NCBI GenBank assembly: GCA_018830105.1
Contig: JAHJTC010000024.1
Span: 248,001 to 312,000 of the forward strand
From: Bacteroidota bacterium
Lineage (GTDB): Bacteria > Bacteroidota > Bacteroidia > Bacteroidales > F082
Length of the DNA stretch: 64,000 nt
Direction: 5' to 3'
The position numbers and the translations under genes were made by a program. This document shows, piece by piece, positions 36,218 through 45,409 of the stretch. How positions within the stretch are numbered: position 1 is the stretch's first letter; every line of letters starts with the position of its first letter. Under the pieces are notes generated by a model. It had not been told where the DNA came from and did not search any database. It worked only from the letters and a program-made list of their open reading frames with translations.

Positions 36218-38308
36218 TTAATAATCGCCAAAAATCTTACGAAGTAACCACTCCACACTCAATAAGACAAGCAAGATGGCTAATATAAATTCCAGATTGA
36301 TCAGTGGATCAAATCGCTTCTCCTGATGGCTGACAGTAACTAATCTTTCATCATTTTGCAGATCTGAAAGCAGCATATTAAGTGCAGATAAGTCGTAAGT
36401 TTTTCCTCCGGTAAGTGCTGCCAGTTGTCGCATCCTGTTGACCTCGGCCACCAATTGCCGACCTTCGAGTACTGAACGTTTCACCGAAAATCTGCCAGTT
36501 TCCTTCAACAGTTCTCCTGCATAGCTGGCAGTAGCTTCGTAGGTATAAATCCCTTCCTCCAGGCTTCCGGCATTAAGCTGATAGTCATTTTTACGCCGGA
36601 CGAACTCGTAATTATAATTAAGCCCTTGCTGTTCGTTAAAAAGCCGTATTGCCAGTTGAGGTTCAACAATAAGTTCACCGCTTTTATTACGCATTTCAGC
36701 ACTAATTTTCACCGGGCTACCTGCCGCATACTCTTCATCGGCAAATATCTTGAGTAAACTGTTATCATAGCGTAAAGTAGCGTATTGTATAATTTTGCTG
36801 ATGAGTGCATCAAAGTTTTGATGCGAAGCTGTTTTACTGAACTGAAACAACCTCCACCTCCAAATTCCCGTACCTGCCACCACACCTATTTTTCGCTGAC
36901 CTGAATTCCCAAACGCAATCAACGGACGCTTAGTTTCAACCCCTCTGAGTTGCTGTTCAAACAGCACTTCTGCACTTGTATTCATTTGGTAATCACCAAA
37001 CAGTACTGATAAAGGAGGCAAATCCTTAATTTGAGTAGCATCAAACTGATCCGTTGTGAATGCTGAAAAATTAGGATTGAGTAAAGGCGAGGCATCTACT
37101 ACAGCAGCTGATTGGTCAGAAAAAATAGAGATGACATCCTGAAGTTCATTAAAACGCTCAGCAGCGGTACTTTGACCATTAATCCATAACACCGGCAAAG
37201 CTGGCTGAGCAGCAAGAAGTGCCGCTATCTGCTGCTCTGAAGCTATTCCGTCAGGCAATTGATGCAAAATCAACAAATCAGCATCTGTTTCATTCTCTGA
37301 AGGCATATCGTTGCCAAATCTGTATTCCAGCTCATAATGATTGCCTAAGGCCGCTTTAATTGCAGCAAGATCAGGATGAGGCGCATGCGCCAAAACGACA
37401 ATTTTCTGTTGCTGTTCCATCACATCAACAAAAAACATTTGATCATTGTTAGTGGCATTTACCTCACCATCAACATATGCAATATTTATCTTTAAATTTT
37501 TCAAACCCGGGGAATCCGCTTCTACAAGAAAATTTAATGTAGCGGAAAACTGATTTGAACTCACTGCTACTGTTTTGGTTTCCAAAGGTTCGCCATCAAT
37601 CAGTAAATTTATTTTCATGTTTTCGCCGAATGCCTGCTGCGCTCTTACGGTAACTTCAACAGGAAAAACAGTATTCACCAGCGCTTTTCTGTTGTATCTA
37701 ACGTCATATACCGAAAGATCAGGATAAACTGCTGTATCGCCTAAAACAACGGAATGAACGACAAAAGGAAAACCTGAAGCAGCCATTTCAGGTTGAAAAC
37801 CCGCATTATAAATACCATCAGAAAGCAGAATTACAGCTCCCAAATTTCGCTTATAATAAATCTGATTGAGTGCATCAAACATAGCAGAGAAATCAGTTTG
37901 AGCATCCGCGAAATCAGGATTTTTTCCGGCACTAAACACTGAACCAAACAAATAAGTATCTGTTTGAAACGATTTGGACAACTGATTCAAAAGGCTGTCA
38001 TACTTTAAAAGGTAACCAGTGCCATAGAGGGCAGAATCATTGGACATGGTGATTGAGGCAGAATTATCATGAACTACTGCTACAACAGGCGGTTCCTTCA
38101 AAGTAGTTTGTTGCATCATATAGGGCTTGAGCAATAATAGCCCAATAATTACCAGGCTAAAAAAACGCATAGCAAAAAGCAGGTATTTAAGCCATTGCGG
38201 ATAAGTGGATTTTGCTTTAAAATAAAGCAAGGCTGCAATTGCCGCGGCCATAGCAACGACTAAAATTACCAACCAAACAGATTGCTCAAAAATAAGAGGG
38301 CTATTCAT
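36218..38308 (-). CDS. VWA-like membrane protein, function unknown
   Basis: Protein of 696 residues. Two N-terminal membrane helices (WLVILVVAMAAAIAALLYF and LLFAMRFFSLVIIGLLLL) precede a von Willebrand A-like domain with a MIDAS-like DNSAS (VAVVHDNSASITMSND) and VILLSDGIYNAG. A long extracytoplasmic part follows with immunoglobulin-like strands, and a final helix FILAILLVLLSVEWLLRKI anchors the C-terminus. The layout resembles the large Bacteroidota proteins often found with BatA/BatD genes, but none is adjacent here. Co-directional with the M48 protease. Confidence 0.75.
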   Translation of the reverse strand: MNSPLIFEQSVWLVILVVAMAAAIAALLYFKAKSTYPQWLKYLLFAMRFFSLVIIGLLLLKPYMMQQTTLKEPPVVAVVHDNSASITMSNDSALYGTGYLLKYDSLLNQLSKSFQTDTYLFGSVFSAGKNPDFADAQTDFSAMFDALNQIYYKRNLGAVILLSDGIYNAGFQPEMAASGFPFVVHSVVLGDTAVYPDLSVYDVRYNRKALVNTVFPVEVTVRAQQAFGENMKINLLIDGEPLETKTVAVSSNQFSATLNFLVEADSPGLKNLKINIAYVDGEVNATNNDQMFFVDVMEQQQKIVVLAHAPHPDLAAIKAALGNHYELEYRFGNDMPSENETDADLLILHQLPDGIASEQQIAALLAAQPALPVLWINGQSTAAERFNELQDVISIFSDQSAAVVDASPLLNPNFSAFTTDQFDATQIKDLPPLSVLFGDYQMNTSAEVLFEQQLRGVETKRPLIAFGNSGQRKIGVVAGTGIWRWRLFQFSKTASHQNFDALISKIIQYATLRYDNSLLKIFADEEYAAGSPVKISAEMRNKSGELIVEPQLAIRLFNEQQGLNYNYEFVRRKNDYQLNAGSLEEGIYTYEATASYAGELLKETGRFSVKRSVLEGRQLVAEVNRMRQLAALTGGKTYDLSALNMLLSDLQNDERLVTVSHQEKRFDPLINLEFILAILLVLLSVEWLLRKIFGDY

Positions 38309-38383
38309 GATGAACCACTTTTTTCAAAGTTGTGAAGCAGAGGCTGTTTTAAACGTATTAAAGCAGCATCAGTTCAACTGCGA

Positions 38384-39136
38384 CTACATGCTCATTCCGC
38401 CGCACACGCTAATGACCTGCCCTGTAACATAAGCTGACAGCTCCGAAGCCAGAAATACAGCAACATCTGCAACGTCCTCAGGCTTTCCGCTCCTTCTTAA
38501 TGGAATCGTTGAAACCCATTGTGTACGAACATCATCCGGCAGTTTATGTGTCATCTCTGTTTCAATAAATCCTGGTGCGATCGCATTGCAGCGAACATTT
38601 CGGCTACCCAGTTCGGCAGCCATCGATTTAGTAAACCCAATCATACCGGCCTTAGAAGCCGAATAATTGGATTGACCAGCATTGCCATTTACGCCAACAA
38701 CAGAACTCATGTTAATAATCGATCCGGTTCTTTGCTTGATCATCGTACGCTGCACAGCTTTGGTAAGATTAAAAACAGACTTCAGGTTAACAGTTAGTAC
38801 CATATCCCAATCCTGCTCTGTCATGCGCATCAGCAAATTATCGCGTGTAATTCCGGCATTATTGATGAGGATATCAATCCTTCCAAAATCATTTACAACA
38901 TCTCCTGCCAGTTTCTCACTATCCTGAAGCGATGCGGCATTGGAGCCATAACCTTTGGCTTTAGCTCCCATTTTTATCAATTCATTCTCAGTAGCTTCCA
39001 TCTGTTCATCACGATTTAGATCAGAAAAAGCCACTGCGGCTCCTTCGGCGGCAAAACGAACTGCCAAAGCTTTACCAATACCTCGTGAACCACCTGTTAT
39101 CAAGGCGACTTTGCCTTCCAGTAATTTCATATTCAA
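38384..39136 (-). CDS. fabG: 3-oxoacyl-ACP reductase FabG
   Basis: Short-chain dehydrogenase reducing 3-oxoacyl-ACP with NADPH in fatty acid elongation. NADP motif TGGSRGIGKALA, NNAGITRDNLLMRMTEQDWD, catalytic Ser in NMSSVVGVNGNAGQ and Tyr/Lys in YSASKAGMIGFTKSMA. The end GQVISVCGGMSM is typical of FabG. About 250 residues; an ATG two codons later (39130) is an equally good start. Monocistronic by spacing. The minus-strand box TATCTTCG (39214-39207) is one base off the -7 consensus. Confidence 0.95.
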   Translation of the reverse strand: MNMKLLEGKVALITGGSRGIGKALAVRFAAEGAAVAFSDLNRDEQMEATENELIKMGAKAKGYGSNAASLQDSEKLAGDVVNDFGRIDILINNAGITRDNLLMRMTEQDWDMVLTVNLKSVFNLTKAVQRTMIKQRTGSIINMSSVVGVNGNAGQSNYSASKAGMIGFTKSMAAELGSRNVRCNAIAPGFIETEMTHKLPDDVRTQWVSTIPLRRSGKPEDVADVAVFLASELSAYVTGQVISVCGGMSM

Positions 39137-39306
39137 AATTTTAAGTTGCTGTAAATCATTTACTACCTACAAAATACCACATCAAAGTCAGCGTATTTTG
39201 TGACGGCGAAGATACAAAAAGAAAGTTTTCTGCTTTGATGGCGTATTATTGTGCGGCGAATTACAATAAGCTGCTCCTTATAATACAGTTTGAGCAACAA
39301 TCTGCA

Positions 39307-40458
39307 TTAGTCGTTAAAACACAAACTCACACATGCCCCTCCATGCGTATTGTTGAGTAATTTAACAGTTCCATTATGGGCGTTCATTATGAGCTTAACA
39401 GCTGCAATAGGCAGCCCCACATCTTCTTCAACCACAAAAGTTTCCTGCTGCATAAAATTTGAGAAACGACTCAAAACATGCTCTGAAAACCCTTCGCCAT
39501 TATCCCTTACATCAATAGCTATTCCATGATCCAGTTTGCTGATTCCCAGTTCAATTTTTCCTCCTGAGGGTATTTCCAAAATGAATTTTTCGACCAAGAT
39601 GCACAAGCTTTTCCGCAATAGATCAGCATCAGCACGCACCAACAAATTATAGTCATCGGTATTGATGACCACTTCAATATTTTTTTCCTGAATCAAGTCG
39701 CTCAATTCATCGATCACCATCTCAAAAAGCATTTTTATAGAAATCTCGAACAATTCCACTTTCTGATTATTGGATTGCAAAGAAGTTATTAATAGCGCCA
39801 TTTCGGAGAAACGGAGCAATCTTTTGGATGCTTCGCTCAGATAACCTAAATAATCATGTTGTTCAACATCTTTGATAGACTGTTGTAAAAGGCTTGTAAT
39901 ACCAATGATACCGTTGAGCGGGCTGCGTAACTCATGGCTGATAATCCCAAGAAAGTCGCTTTTTGCTTTTTCCAGATTCGAAAGCTGTTTGTTAGCTATT
40001 TCAAGCTCTATGGTGCGTTCAGCAACTTTTTCCTCCAGATTATGGCTGTAGGCCACAAGCTGCTTTTTGCTTCTCACAAGTTCGAGATGGGTATTGATGC
40101 GGGCGGTAAGCTCAGCGGCATTAAATGGTTTCGTGATATAGTCGCGGGCACCCAGCTGAAATCCCTGCACAATATGTTCTGTTTCCGTTTTTGCCGTTAA
40201 AAATATAATAGGAATGTCAGCAGTCTTCTCATCATTCATCAGCACTTTACAAACTTCAAAACCATCCATTTCCGGCATCATGATATCGAGCAATATCAGG
40301 TCAAAATTGTTTTTCTTCAACAAGGTCAACGCTTCTTTTCCGGATAAGGCATAAGCAACCTCTCTGTTTTCACGAGATAACAACTTTCCTAAAATCTGAA
40401 TATTTTTCGGGACGTCATCTACAATTAAAATCCGTTCAACTGATGTAATATTTTTCAC
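39307..40458 (-). CDS. Response regulator-histidine kinase with degenerate ATP site
   Basis: Receiver domain at residues 8-125 with acidic pair DD14-15, phospho-acceptor Asp58 in LILLDIMMPEMDGFE and Lys in GARDYITKPF. A coiled-coil linker precedes HisKA with FLGIISHELRSPLNGIIGI. The ATPase domain keeps DNGEGF (G1) but the N-box region DADLLRKSLCILVEKFILEI lacks the conserved Asn residues, and the G2 motif is reduced to DVGLPIAAV. Kinase activity is therefore doubtful; it may be a phosphatase, a scaffold or a signalling pseudokinase. 383 residues. Third ORF of a minus-strand operon with the split hybrid kinase. Confidence 0.88.
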   Translation of the reverse strand: MKNITSVERILIVDDVPKNIQILGKLLSRENREVAYALSGKEALTLLKKNNFDLILLDIMMPEMDGFEVCKVLMNDEKTADIPIIFLTAKTETEHIVQGFQLGARDYITKPFNAAELTARINTHLELVRSKKQLVAYSHNLEEKVAERTIELEIANKQLSNLEKAKSDFLGIISHELRSPLNGIIGITSLLQQSIKDVEQHDYLGYLSEASKRLLRFSEMALLITSLQSNNQKVELFEISIKMLFEMVIDELSDLIQEKNIEVVINTDDYNLLVRADADLLRKSLCILVEKFILEIPSGGKIELGISKLDHGIAIDVRDNGEGFSEHVLSRFSNFMQQETFVVEEDVGLPIAAVKLIMNAHNGTVKLLNNTHGGACVSLCFND

Positions 40459-40499
40459 GTTTAAGAATTAATTTCTCTTTTTAATAATTACCGCAGGCA

Positions 40500-41147
40500 T
40501 TAGTCAAGCTGCTCGTTCTTGTTTTTAATACCCTGAAAATGTCTCAGGAGCATCCTTGTTTGTTCTATATCAAAGCCATCAACAGCATTTTTCAAACGCT
40601 CGGCATATTGCGCTAAAACAGTCCATTCGTATTTTTTCGAAATCACCAAACCCATTTCTGCAAAGCGCTGGGCATCGACCATAAAATTACTACTTTGGGC
40701 TTTCTCCCACAAAGAATTCAATACTTTCAAATCATCCTTTTGTTGGATATTCAAGGCCTCAGGCAGCACCACCTGTCTTGAACCACCGGGATGAAAATCA
40801 AAGTTTCTGTTTGCCAGATTTTCTAAAAAGCGCTGGAGCAGCTCTTGTTGTGCAGGCAACTCAAACAACAAATCATGCTTAATCTGCAGGGCTGACATTA
40901 AATTGCTGTTTCCTATTAAGACCGTTTGCAATCCTTTTTTCTGCATTATTCCGACCAGCCAGGTCTTGTCCTTTGGAACGACACAATCCAAATCAACTAA
41001 AACACAGGCCGTGGCTTGCTGAGTAAAATTTTTAAATAATTTAAAGCTTGAGGCTACAACTTCAAATCTTAAACCGTGAACCAAAGCCATTTCCTTAACC
41101 AATTGAATATAAAATATATTGTCAGAAACCAAGAACACAACAGGCAA
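40500..41147 (-). CDS. Degenerate receiver plus C-terminal helical domain, in frame after a stop
   Basis: Residues 1-110 read as a receiver fold (VVFLVSDNIFYIQLVKEMA, then CVLVDLDC with an Asp at the phospho-acceptor position) but lack the KP motif. The last 70 residues (FAEMGLVISKKYEWTVLAQYAERL ... FDIEQTRMLLRHF) resemble the helical tail after the receiver of hybrid kinases. The ORF begins at TTG (41147-41145) immediately after the TAA (41150-41148) that ends the upstream kinase, in the same frame. It is therefore either the severed C-terminus of a hybrid kinase or a second protein made by re-initiation at TTG. The first ATG would come 19 codons in and would remove the first beta strand. 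Confidence 0.6.
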   Translation of the reverse strand: MPVVFLVSDNIFYIQLVKEMALVHGLRFEVVASSFKLFKNFTQQATACVLVDLDCVVPKDKTWLVGIMQKKGLQTVLIGNSNLMSALQIKHDLLFELPAQQELLQRFLENLANRNFDFHPGGSRQVVLPEALNIQQKDDLKVLNSLWEKAQSSNFMVDAQRFAEMGLVISKKYEWTVLAQYAERLKNAVDGFDIEQTRMLLRHFQGIKNKNEQLD

Positions 41148-43364
41148 TTAATTTATCTTTTCTGATCTCAGCTCTTCAGGGGTTTGTTCCGCTGTTTCAA
41201 CTTCTTTTATCACCAACACATCATTAAATGTAATCTTAAATGTTGTGCCCTTGTTGAGCGTCGAATCAACGGTAATAGTCCCATGCATTGCGTTTACCAA
41301 GCGTTGCGTAATAGCCAAACCCAGTCCGGTTCCCCTGTACCTCGACGAGTCGGCATGGTGCTGATAAAAGGCTTCAAATATTTTATCAACCCCCTCAGGA
41401 TCAATTCCTATTCCAGAATCTTTAACTGCCAGTTGAATATTTATGGCCATGGGTTTTTTGCTTTCCAAAACAAGCAGCCGCAGTTGGATACCCCCTTGGG
41501 GAGTGAATTTAATAGCATTCCCAACCAAATTAAAAAGTATTTGCCGCATACTGGTCTCACTTAGAAAGACCAATTTTGGCAATGTTTCATCAACATAAAC
41601 ATCAAAACTCAAAAATTTTTCGTCAAGCTGAAGCGAAAAAAGTTGCTTGATTTCCTGCATCAGCACTCTTAAATCAAGTGGGGTATTTTCAATTTTTAGT
41701 TTGTCAGCTTCAATTTTTGATAAATCAAGAATATCATTGATTAACAACAGCAGGTTTCTCCCCGAGCTCCTGATAGATTCGAGGTAGCTGCGCTTTTGGG
41801 GGTCATCAATTACGTTTTCTAAAATGTCAGTAAACCCAATAATAGAATTCATTGGAGTTCTGATTTCGTGACTCATATTGGCCAAAAACTGACTCTTAAG
41901 CCGATTGTGCTTTTCAGCCTCTTCTTTTGCCAGCAATAGCTTTTCTGCATAAAGACTCAATTCCTGTTGTGCTTTTTCAATTTCATCATTCTGACTTTGA
42001 AGCTGCGCATTAGAGTGATTTTTTAAACGGATTACATAAAGCCCGACCAGCAGGGAGATCATTAAAATGATCAAAGCAGACATACCAATCCAGTTGATAA
42101 GTTTCTGATCTTTCATCTGCAATTCGGCCAGCTCTTTTTGATGTCTGAGCAATGCGATCTGACTTTCACTTCTTTCGCGGTCAAAAAGCGTTTGCATTTG
42201 AATCACTGTTCTGCTGATAGTATTGTTTAAAATACTGTCATTGATCGCACTTGCTCTCTCAAAAAATTCAAGTGCCGTGGCATAATCACCTCGTTCTTTG
42301 TTGATTATGTACATCAGATCGTATGCCTGGCCCAATAATGCCAGCGCACTAGTTTGTTCTGCTGTGGCAATTCCTCTTTCCAGGTAATTTAAAGCCTGAT
42401 CAAAATTCTTCTCAAGAATATACAATTCTGCTACATTAATATAACTTATTGCGAGGTAGTACTTCTCCCCTATTGACTCATTCAATTCAAGGCTCAGCAA
42501 GTAATAATTTCGGGCTTTGGGATACTCTTTTCTATACTTATAAACATTGCCAAGGTCGTTGTAGCAAATCGCAACACCACGCTCAGAACCAGCTTCACGA
42601 TTTACCTCAAGCGAGAGCAAATAATACTCTAAGGCTTTTGTTACCTCTCCCTTTTTGAAAAATACATTTCCTATGTTATTCAAATTGATTGCGACACCTA
42701 GTAAATCATTTTGTTGCTGTTCAAATTTTAAGCATTCGCGAAAACGGCGGAGCGCTTCTTCATAATTACCCAAAATATATTGAATATTACCCAAGCCATT
42801 GGCAGCAATCACGTAGGCCTTTTCATCATTTATCTCGCTGGCTATAGCCAATGCCGATAAATGATAGTCATTTGCCTGCCGATAGTTATCTATTCTGCGA
42901 TGTACCACACCCAAATTATTGAATGCCCGCATTTTATCATTAATAAAACCTAGTGAATCCGCAATTTTTAGCTGTTTTTGATGCCAATAGATCGAAAGTG
43001 AATATTGTGCCTGATTGCGTTCATTTATACCATTAGCGTTTAGCATGCCTAACAGCTGCTTTTCCCATCCATTGGCAAGAGCAATAAAAAGGGCTTCCCT
43101 GATGGTTGAATCCACTGTATTCCTCTTTTCAAGGAAAATATCCGGCTGGGCATAGATTCTTGCCGCTTCCAATAATTGATAAAATCGCAAACTATCCGGC
43201 ACGTTATGCTGCCTTGCCTCACTAAGCAAACTATCAGCAGCAAACACTTCTCTTGCCTGAACACTAAAACTAAAAGTAAAAAATAACAAAACTACACCAC
43301 ACAGCTTAGATAAAATGTGCAGGTGAAACGAGTTCGCAAAATTATTGTTGGGTGATTGTTTCAT
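41148..43364 (-). CDS. TPR-containing sensor histidine kinase
   Basis: ATG at 43364 (MKQSPNNNF) gives an N-terminal hydrophobic signal (LCGVVLLFFTFSFSVQA), then about seven TPR repeats (NNLGVVHRRIDNYRQANDYH, NNIGNVFFKKGEVTKALEYY and similar). A membrane helix follows (WIGMSALIILMISLLVGLYVI), then a coiled coil, HisKA with FLANMSHEIRTPMNSIIGFTD, and an intact ATPase domain with NAIKFTPQGG, DSGIGID and GTGLGLAITQR. So the TPR sensor is periplasmic and the kinase cytoplasmic. The frame continues beyond the TAA into a receiver-like ORF, so this may be the first part of an interrupted hybrid kinase. A minus-strand box TACATTTG at 43442-43435 is a possible promoter. Confidence 0.93.
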   Translation of the reverse strand: MKQSPNNNFANSFHLHILSKLCGVVLLFFTFSFSVQAREVFAADSLLSEARQHNVPDSLRFYQLLEAARIYAQPDIFLEKRNTVDSTIREALFIALANGWEKQLLGMLNANGINERNQAQYSLSIYWHQKQLKIADSLGFINDKMRAFNNLGVVHRRIDNYRQANDYHLSALAIASEINDEKAYVIAANGLGNIQYILGNYEEALRRFRECLKFEQQQNDLLGVAINLNNIGNVFFKKGEVTKALEYYLLSLEVNREAGSERGVAICYNDLGNVYKYRKEYPKARNYYLLSLELNESIGEKYYLAISYINVAELYILEKNFDQALNYLERGIATAEQTSALALLGQAYDLMYIINKERGDYATALEFFERASAINDSILNNTISRTVIQMQTLFDRERSESQIALLRHQKELAELQMKDQKLINWIGMSALIILMISLLVGLYVIRLKNHSNAQLQSQNDEIEKAQQELSLYAEKLLLAKEEAEKHNRLKSQFLANMSHEIRTPMNSIIGFTDILENVIDDPQKRSYLESIRSSGRNLLLLINDILDLSKIEADKLKIENTPLDLRVLMQEIKQLFSLQLDEKFLSFDVYVDETLPKLVFLSETSMRQILFNLVGNAIKFTPQGGIQLRLLVLESKKPMAINIQLAVKDSGIGIDPEGVDKIFEAFYQHHADSSRYRGTGLGLAITQRLVNAMHGTITVDSTLNKGTTFKITFNDVLVIKEVETAEQTPEELRSEKIN

Positions 43365-43589
43365 AAAGTATTTGGTGCAATGCAACCATTAAATCACGGA
43401 AAATTCTTGTATTTGGTTATTGCTTACTCACAGACAAATGTACATGATTTTTTCAATTTTTTCTATTTCACCAGGCTTATTAATGCTTTATTGCAGCAAA
43501 GAAGGTTTTTCCCATTTCCTGATCAGCATCATTCACCAGCCCAACCAATAAAAAAAGGCTGCTACATGCAAAGAATTGAGCAATAAGGT

Positions 43590-43597
43590 TAATTTTG
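43590..43597 (+). promoter_or_regulatory. -7 box TAATTTTG upstream of the GT9 gene
   Basis: Exact TAnnTTTG match 17 bases before the chosen ATG; no -33 at the right spacing. Confidence 0.4.
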
Positions 43598-43614
43598 CAC
43601 GGCAATCTTGCACT

Positions 43615-44610
43615 ATGATTCAAAAAATTCTCTTAATCCAGACAGCCTCATTGGGTGATGTCGTATTGGCCACTTCACTGCTCGAAAAGCTGCACACCCA
43701 TTTTCCTGAAGCAGAAATTGATTTGCTGATTAAAAAAGGGTATGAAGGCTTGTTTACGGAGCATCCTTTTTTAAATGAGTTGTGGATTTGGGACAAGACA
43801 GAAGCTAAATACCAAAACCTTTTCCGGCTGATAAAACAGCTGAGAAAAAACGCATTTGATACAGTCATAAATTTACAGCGTTTTGCTGCTACCGGATTAA
43901 TTACTAACCTAATAGAAGCCAAAACTCGCATTGGATTCAGCAAAAATCCTTTGAGTCTTTTTTATACCAGACGCATCAGGCATTTTATAGGCGAACAAGG
44001 ACAATCGCCTCACGAAACAGTTCGTAATCATGCACTTATTGTCCATCTAACGAATGAACAGGTAGCCAAACCAAGGCTTTATCCTTCTAAAAACGATAGT
44101 GCCAAGGTTTCGCAATACAAAACCAAAACCTATATCTGCATTGCCCCAGCATCTTTGTGGTTTACCAAACAATATCCGGAAGATAAATGGGTCGAATTAA
44201 TGCAAAATATATCCCCACATTTTCACATTTATCTGCTTGGGTCAAAAGCTGATTTTGACTTGTGCAATCGTATTATCGAAAAATCACATTTTCAAAACAG
44301 CATAAATTTATCCGGAAAGCTGAGTTTACTGGAGTCGGCTGCTTTGATGCGCGATGCCCACATGAATTTCGTAAACGACTCAGCACCAATGCACTTGTGT
44401 AGCGCCGTGAATGCACCAGTAACGGCAATTTATTGTTCCACTGTTCCGGAATTTGGCTTTGGGCCACTTTCAGCAGATTCAGCAATCGTTCAAACTGATG
44501 AACAACTTGAATGCCGTCCATGTGGCTTGCATGGCTGGCAGGAATGTCCAAAAAAACATTTTCGCTGTGCAACCAGCATTTCAACACAAAAATTACTCGC
44601 ACGTATATGA
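43615..44610 (+). CDS. Glycosyltransferase family 9 (heptosyltransferase-like)
   Basis: GT-B transferase of about 331 residues related to LPS heptosyltransferases. N-terminal KILLIQTASLGDVVLATSLL, FDTVINLQRFAATGLITNL, and in the C-terminal half ICIAPASLWFTKQYPEDKWVEL and AHMNFVNDSAPMHLCSAVNAP. The C-terminus carries ECRPCGLHGWQECPKKHFRC, a Cys-rich end often seen in this family. ATG at 43615 is chosen because the glycine loop region starts 10 residues later. Probably acts on the inner face of the inner membrane in LPS core assembly. Overlaps the Sua5 gene by ATGA. Confidence 0.9.
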   Translation: MIQKILLIQTASLGDVVLATSLLEKLHTHFPEAEIDLLIKKGYEGLFTEHPFLNELWIWDKTEAKYQNLFRLIKQLRKNAFDTVINLQRFAATGLITNLIEAKTRIGFSKNPLSLFYTRRIRHFIGEQGQSPHETVRNHALIVHLTNEQVAKPRLYPSKNDSAKVSQYKTKTYICIAPASLWFTKQYPEDKWVELMQNISPHFHIYLLGSKADFDLCNRIIEKSHFQNSINLSGKLSLLESAALMRDAHMNFVNDSAPMHLCSAVNAPVTAIYCSTVPEFGFGPLSADSAIVQTDEQLECRPCGLHGWQECPKKHFRCATSISTQKLLARI

Positions 44611-45179
44611 TGACCTACGAAGAAGAAATAGAAGCTGCCGTTAAGATTCTAAAGGAAGGCAAGGTGATGCTCTATCCAACAGACACCATCTGGGGACTTG
44701 GCTGTGACGCCACCAATCCAAAAGCTGTTGAAAAAATATATAAAATCAAACGCCGATCAGAAAACAAAAGCCTGATTGCCCTAATTGATAGCGAAGAGCG
44801 TTTGACACAGTATGTAAAAGTGGTGCCAGCGATTGCCTACGACCTCATTCATAATGCTGCCAATCCGATAAGTATTGTATATCCGGGCGCACAAAATCTC
44901 GCTAAAAACGCTATCGGATCTGACAAAACAGTTTGCATCAGGATCACCACACATGAATTTTGCAAAGAAGTAGTTAAGCGATTTGGCAAAGCCATTGCTT
45001 CCACTTCTGCTAATCTTTCAGGGCAGCCCACACCCTTGATTTTTAATCAGATCTCCGATGAAATCAAACAAGCTGTTGACCATATTGTAGGCTTATACCA
45101 GGATGAGTTAAAACTTCCCAAAGCATCAACAATTATTAAGCTTGAAACAGATGGCAGCTTTGAAATACTAAGGCATTGA
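44607..45179 (+). CDS. Threonylcarbamoyl-AMP synthase, Sua5/YrdC family
   Basis: Makes threonylcarbamoyl-AMP for the t6A37 modification of tRNAs. Recognised from GKVMLYPTDTIWGLGCDATN, KIYKIKRRSENKSLIALI, NPISIVYPGAQNLAKNAIG, CIRITTHEF and IASTSANLSGQPTP. 190 residues, so the YrdC domain only, without the Sua5 C-terminal domain. ATG at 44607 overlaps the GT9 stop (ATGA); a second ATG follows at 44610. The long upstream extension of the frame is antecedent GT9 sequence and not real. Confidence 0.93.
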   Translation: MMTYEEEIEAAVKILKEGKVMLYPTDTIWGLGCDATNPKAVEKIYKIKRRSENKSLIALIDSEERLTQYVKVVPAIAYDLIHNAANPISIVYPGAQNLAKNAIGSDKTVCIRITTHEFCKEVVKRFGKAIASTSANLSGQPTPLIFNQISDEIKQAVDHIVGLYQDELKLPKASTIIKLETDGSFEILRH

Positions 45180-45333
45180 GGATTCGCGACGTTCAATTGT
45201 CCAAAATATTTACCCAATCAAATTGAACAGTACTTAATCTAATTTTGTTTCAAGTGTAAGGCTTAATCACAAAGACGAAAAAATAAATTCAGCAATCGTT
45301 TGCATTGATTCTATTGACATTGGTTATTTAGAC

Positions 45334-45365
45334 TTGATAAAAATTACGCAAAATTTGTACTTTTG
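45334..45365 (+). promoter_or_regulatory. Promoter of the E1 dehydrogenase gene
   Basis: TTG at 45334-45336 and -7 box TACTTTTG at 45358-45365, spacer 21 bases; leader about 40 bases. Confidence 0.6.
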
Positions 45366-45409
45366 CATCAGCATTCAATCACAGCTTCAAAAGCTTAAAA
45401 CAGTTGATA

